Below are positions 13,058 through 13,277 of a stretch of DNA of 13,277 nucleotides, one piece after another. Each line of letters opens with the position of its first letter. Within the stretch, counting starts at the first letter, position 1. The stretch covers positions 1-13,277 of the forward strand of contig JAEYVD010000419.1 of NCBI GenBank assembly GCA_023432075.1. The letters are read 5' to 3'. Position numbers and translations under genes: made by a program. The notes under the pieces were generated by a model. The model was given only the letters and a program-made list of their open reading frames with translations. It did not search any database and was not told the origin of the DNA. Source of the DNA: Pseudomonadota bacterium. Lineage in GTDB: Bacteria; Pseudomonadota; Gammaproteobacteria; Burkholderiales; Burkholderiaceae_B.

Positions 13058-13277
13058 ATGCCTACTCACCGGGACTCTGCGCAAAAGCCCCGCGGCCTGC
13101 CCTGGCGGTTTCTCGTCTGCCTGGCAATGGCCGCTTTTGTGCTGCGCGCCCTGATCCCGAGCGGCTTCATGGCGGCGCCGTCCACGACGTCGCTGATGCT
13201 CTCGTTGTGCGAAGCCGGTGGCGCGATCAGCGTGACCTTCGACCTGCCGGCAGAGCCGAAGTCCAAGCATGCGGCAA
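13058..13277 (+). CDS. Small membrane protein resembling DUF2946, cut by right edge
   Basis: From ATG 13058 the frame stays open to the last base (73 codons, no stop), so the gene continues outside the window. The product starts with a basic, polar stretch (MPTHRDSAQKPRGLPWR), then a hydrophobic helix (FLVCLAMAAFVLRALIPSGF, about 18-37) and a segment with a Cys (MLSLCEAGGA). The helix followed by LRALIPSGFM and a downstream Cys resembles DUF2946-like proteins that often sit beside copper or TonB receptor genes in Proteobacteria; this match is from memory. No Shine-Dalgarno lies within 20 nt of the ATG, so it may be leaderless, or start at another codon such as GTG 13031 or ATG 13127. Minus-strand frames over the same bases look like antisense shadows. 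Confidence 0.6.
   Translation, partial: MPTHRDSAQKPRGLPWRFLVCLAMAAFVLRALIPSGFMAAPSTTSLMLSLCEAGGAISVTFDLPAEPKSKHAA

Overview
The window is GC-rich DNA with tightly packed genes. It looks like the chromosome of a betaproteobacterium of the Alcaligenaceae (Achromobacter/Bordetella type). That placement is inference from an orphan Bug-type solute receptor beside its own LysR regulator, many LysR genes, and a TetR-controlled RND pump. No rRNA, tRNA, CRISPR array, insertion sequence, integrase or attachment site was seen.

Layout. 1-891: a LysR regulator cut by the left edge, convergent with a second LysR gene (918-1802, minus). The second LysR gene is divergent from a Bug/TctC periplasmic receptor (1962-2948), which is followed by a small cupin (3021-3353). 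3406-5789 (minus): a set read in the order DUF2231-type membrane protein, PQQ-dependent sorbosone/sugar dehydrogenase-like protein (overlapping ATGA junction), then a DJ-1/PfpI protein. 5890-12331: a complete tripartite RND efflux locus. The outer-membrane factor (minus) is divergent from a TetR regulator (plus), which is followed by the lipoprotein adaptor and the 1034-residue inner-membrane pump. 12391-12930: a PaaI-type hotdog thioesterase 59 bp behind the pump. 13058 to the right edge: the start of a small membrane protein resembling DUF2946, still open at the end of the window.

The strongest regulatory signal is a pair of 24-bp inverted repeats with the same plan, GTGACTA-N10-T(A/G)GTCAC. 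One lies in the outer-membrane-factor/tetR divergent region (7370-7393), the other upstream of the adaptor (8060-8083). Each overlaps a sigma70-like promoter. The simplest reading is that the TetR protein binds both and represses both arms of the efflux locus, so the parts of the tripartite pump are induced together although they lie on opposite strands.

Most of the window is ordinary accessory metabolism and efflux. I do not see a clearly new defence or mobile system. The points most worth a second look are the paired operators, the thioesterase behind the pump, the arginine where AcrB has its TM10 lysine, and the DUF2231/dehydrogenase/DJ-1 set.
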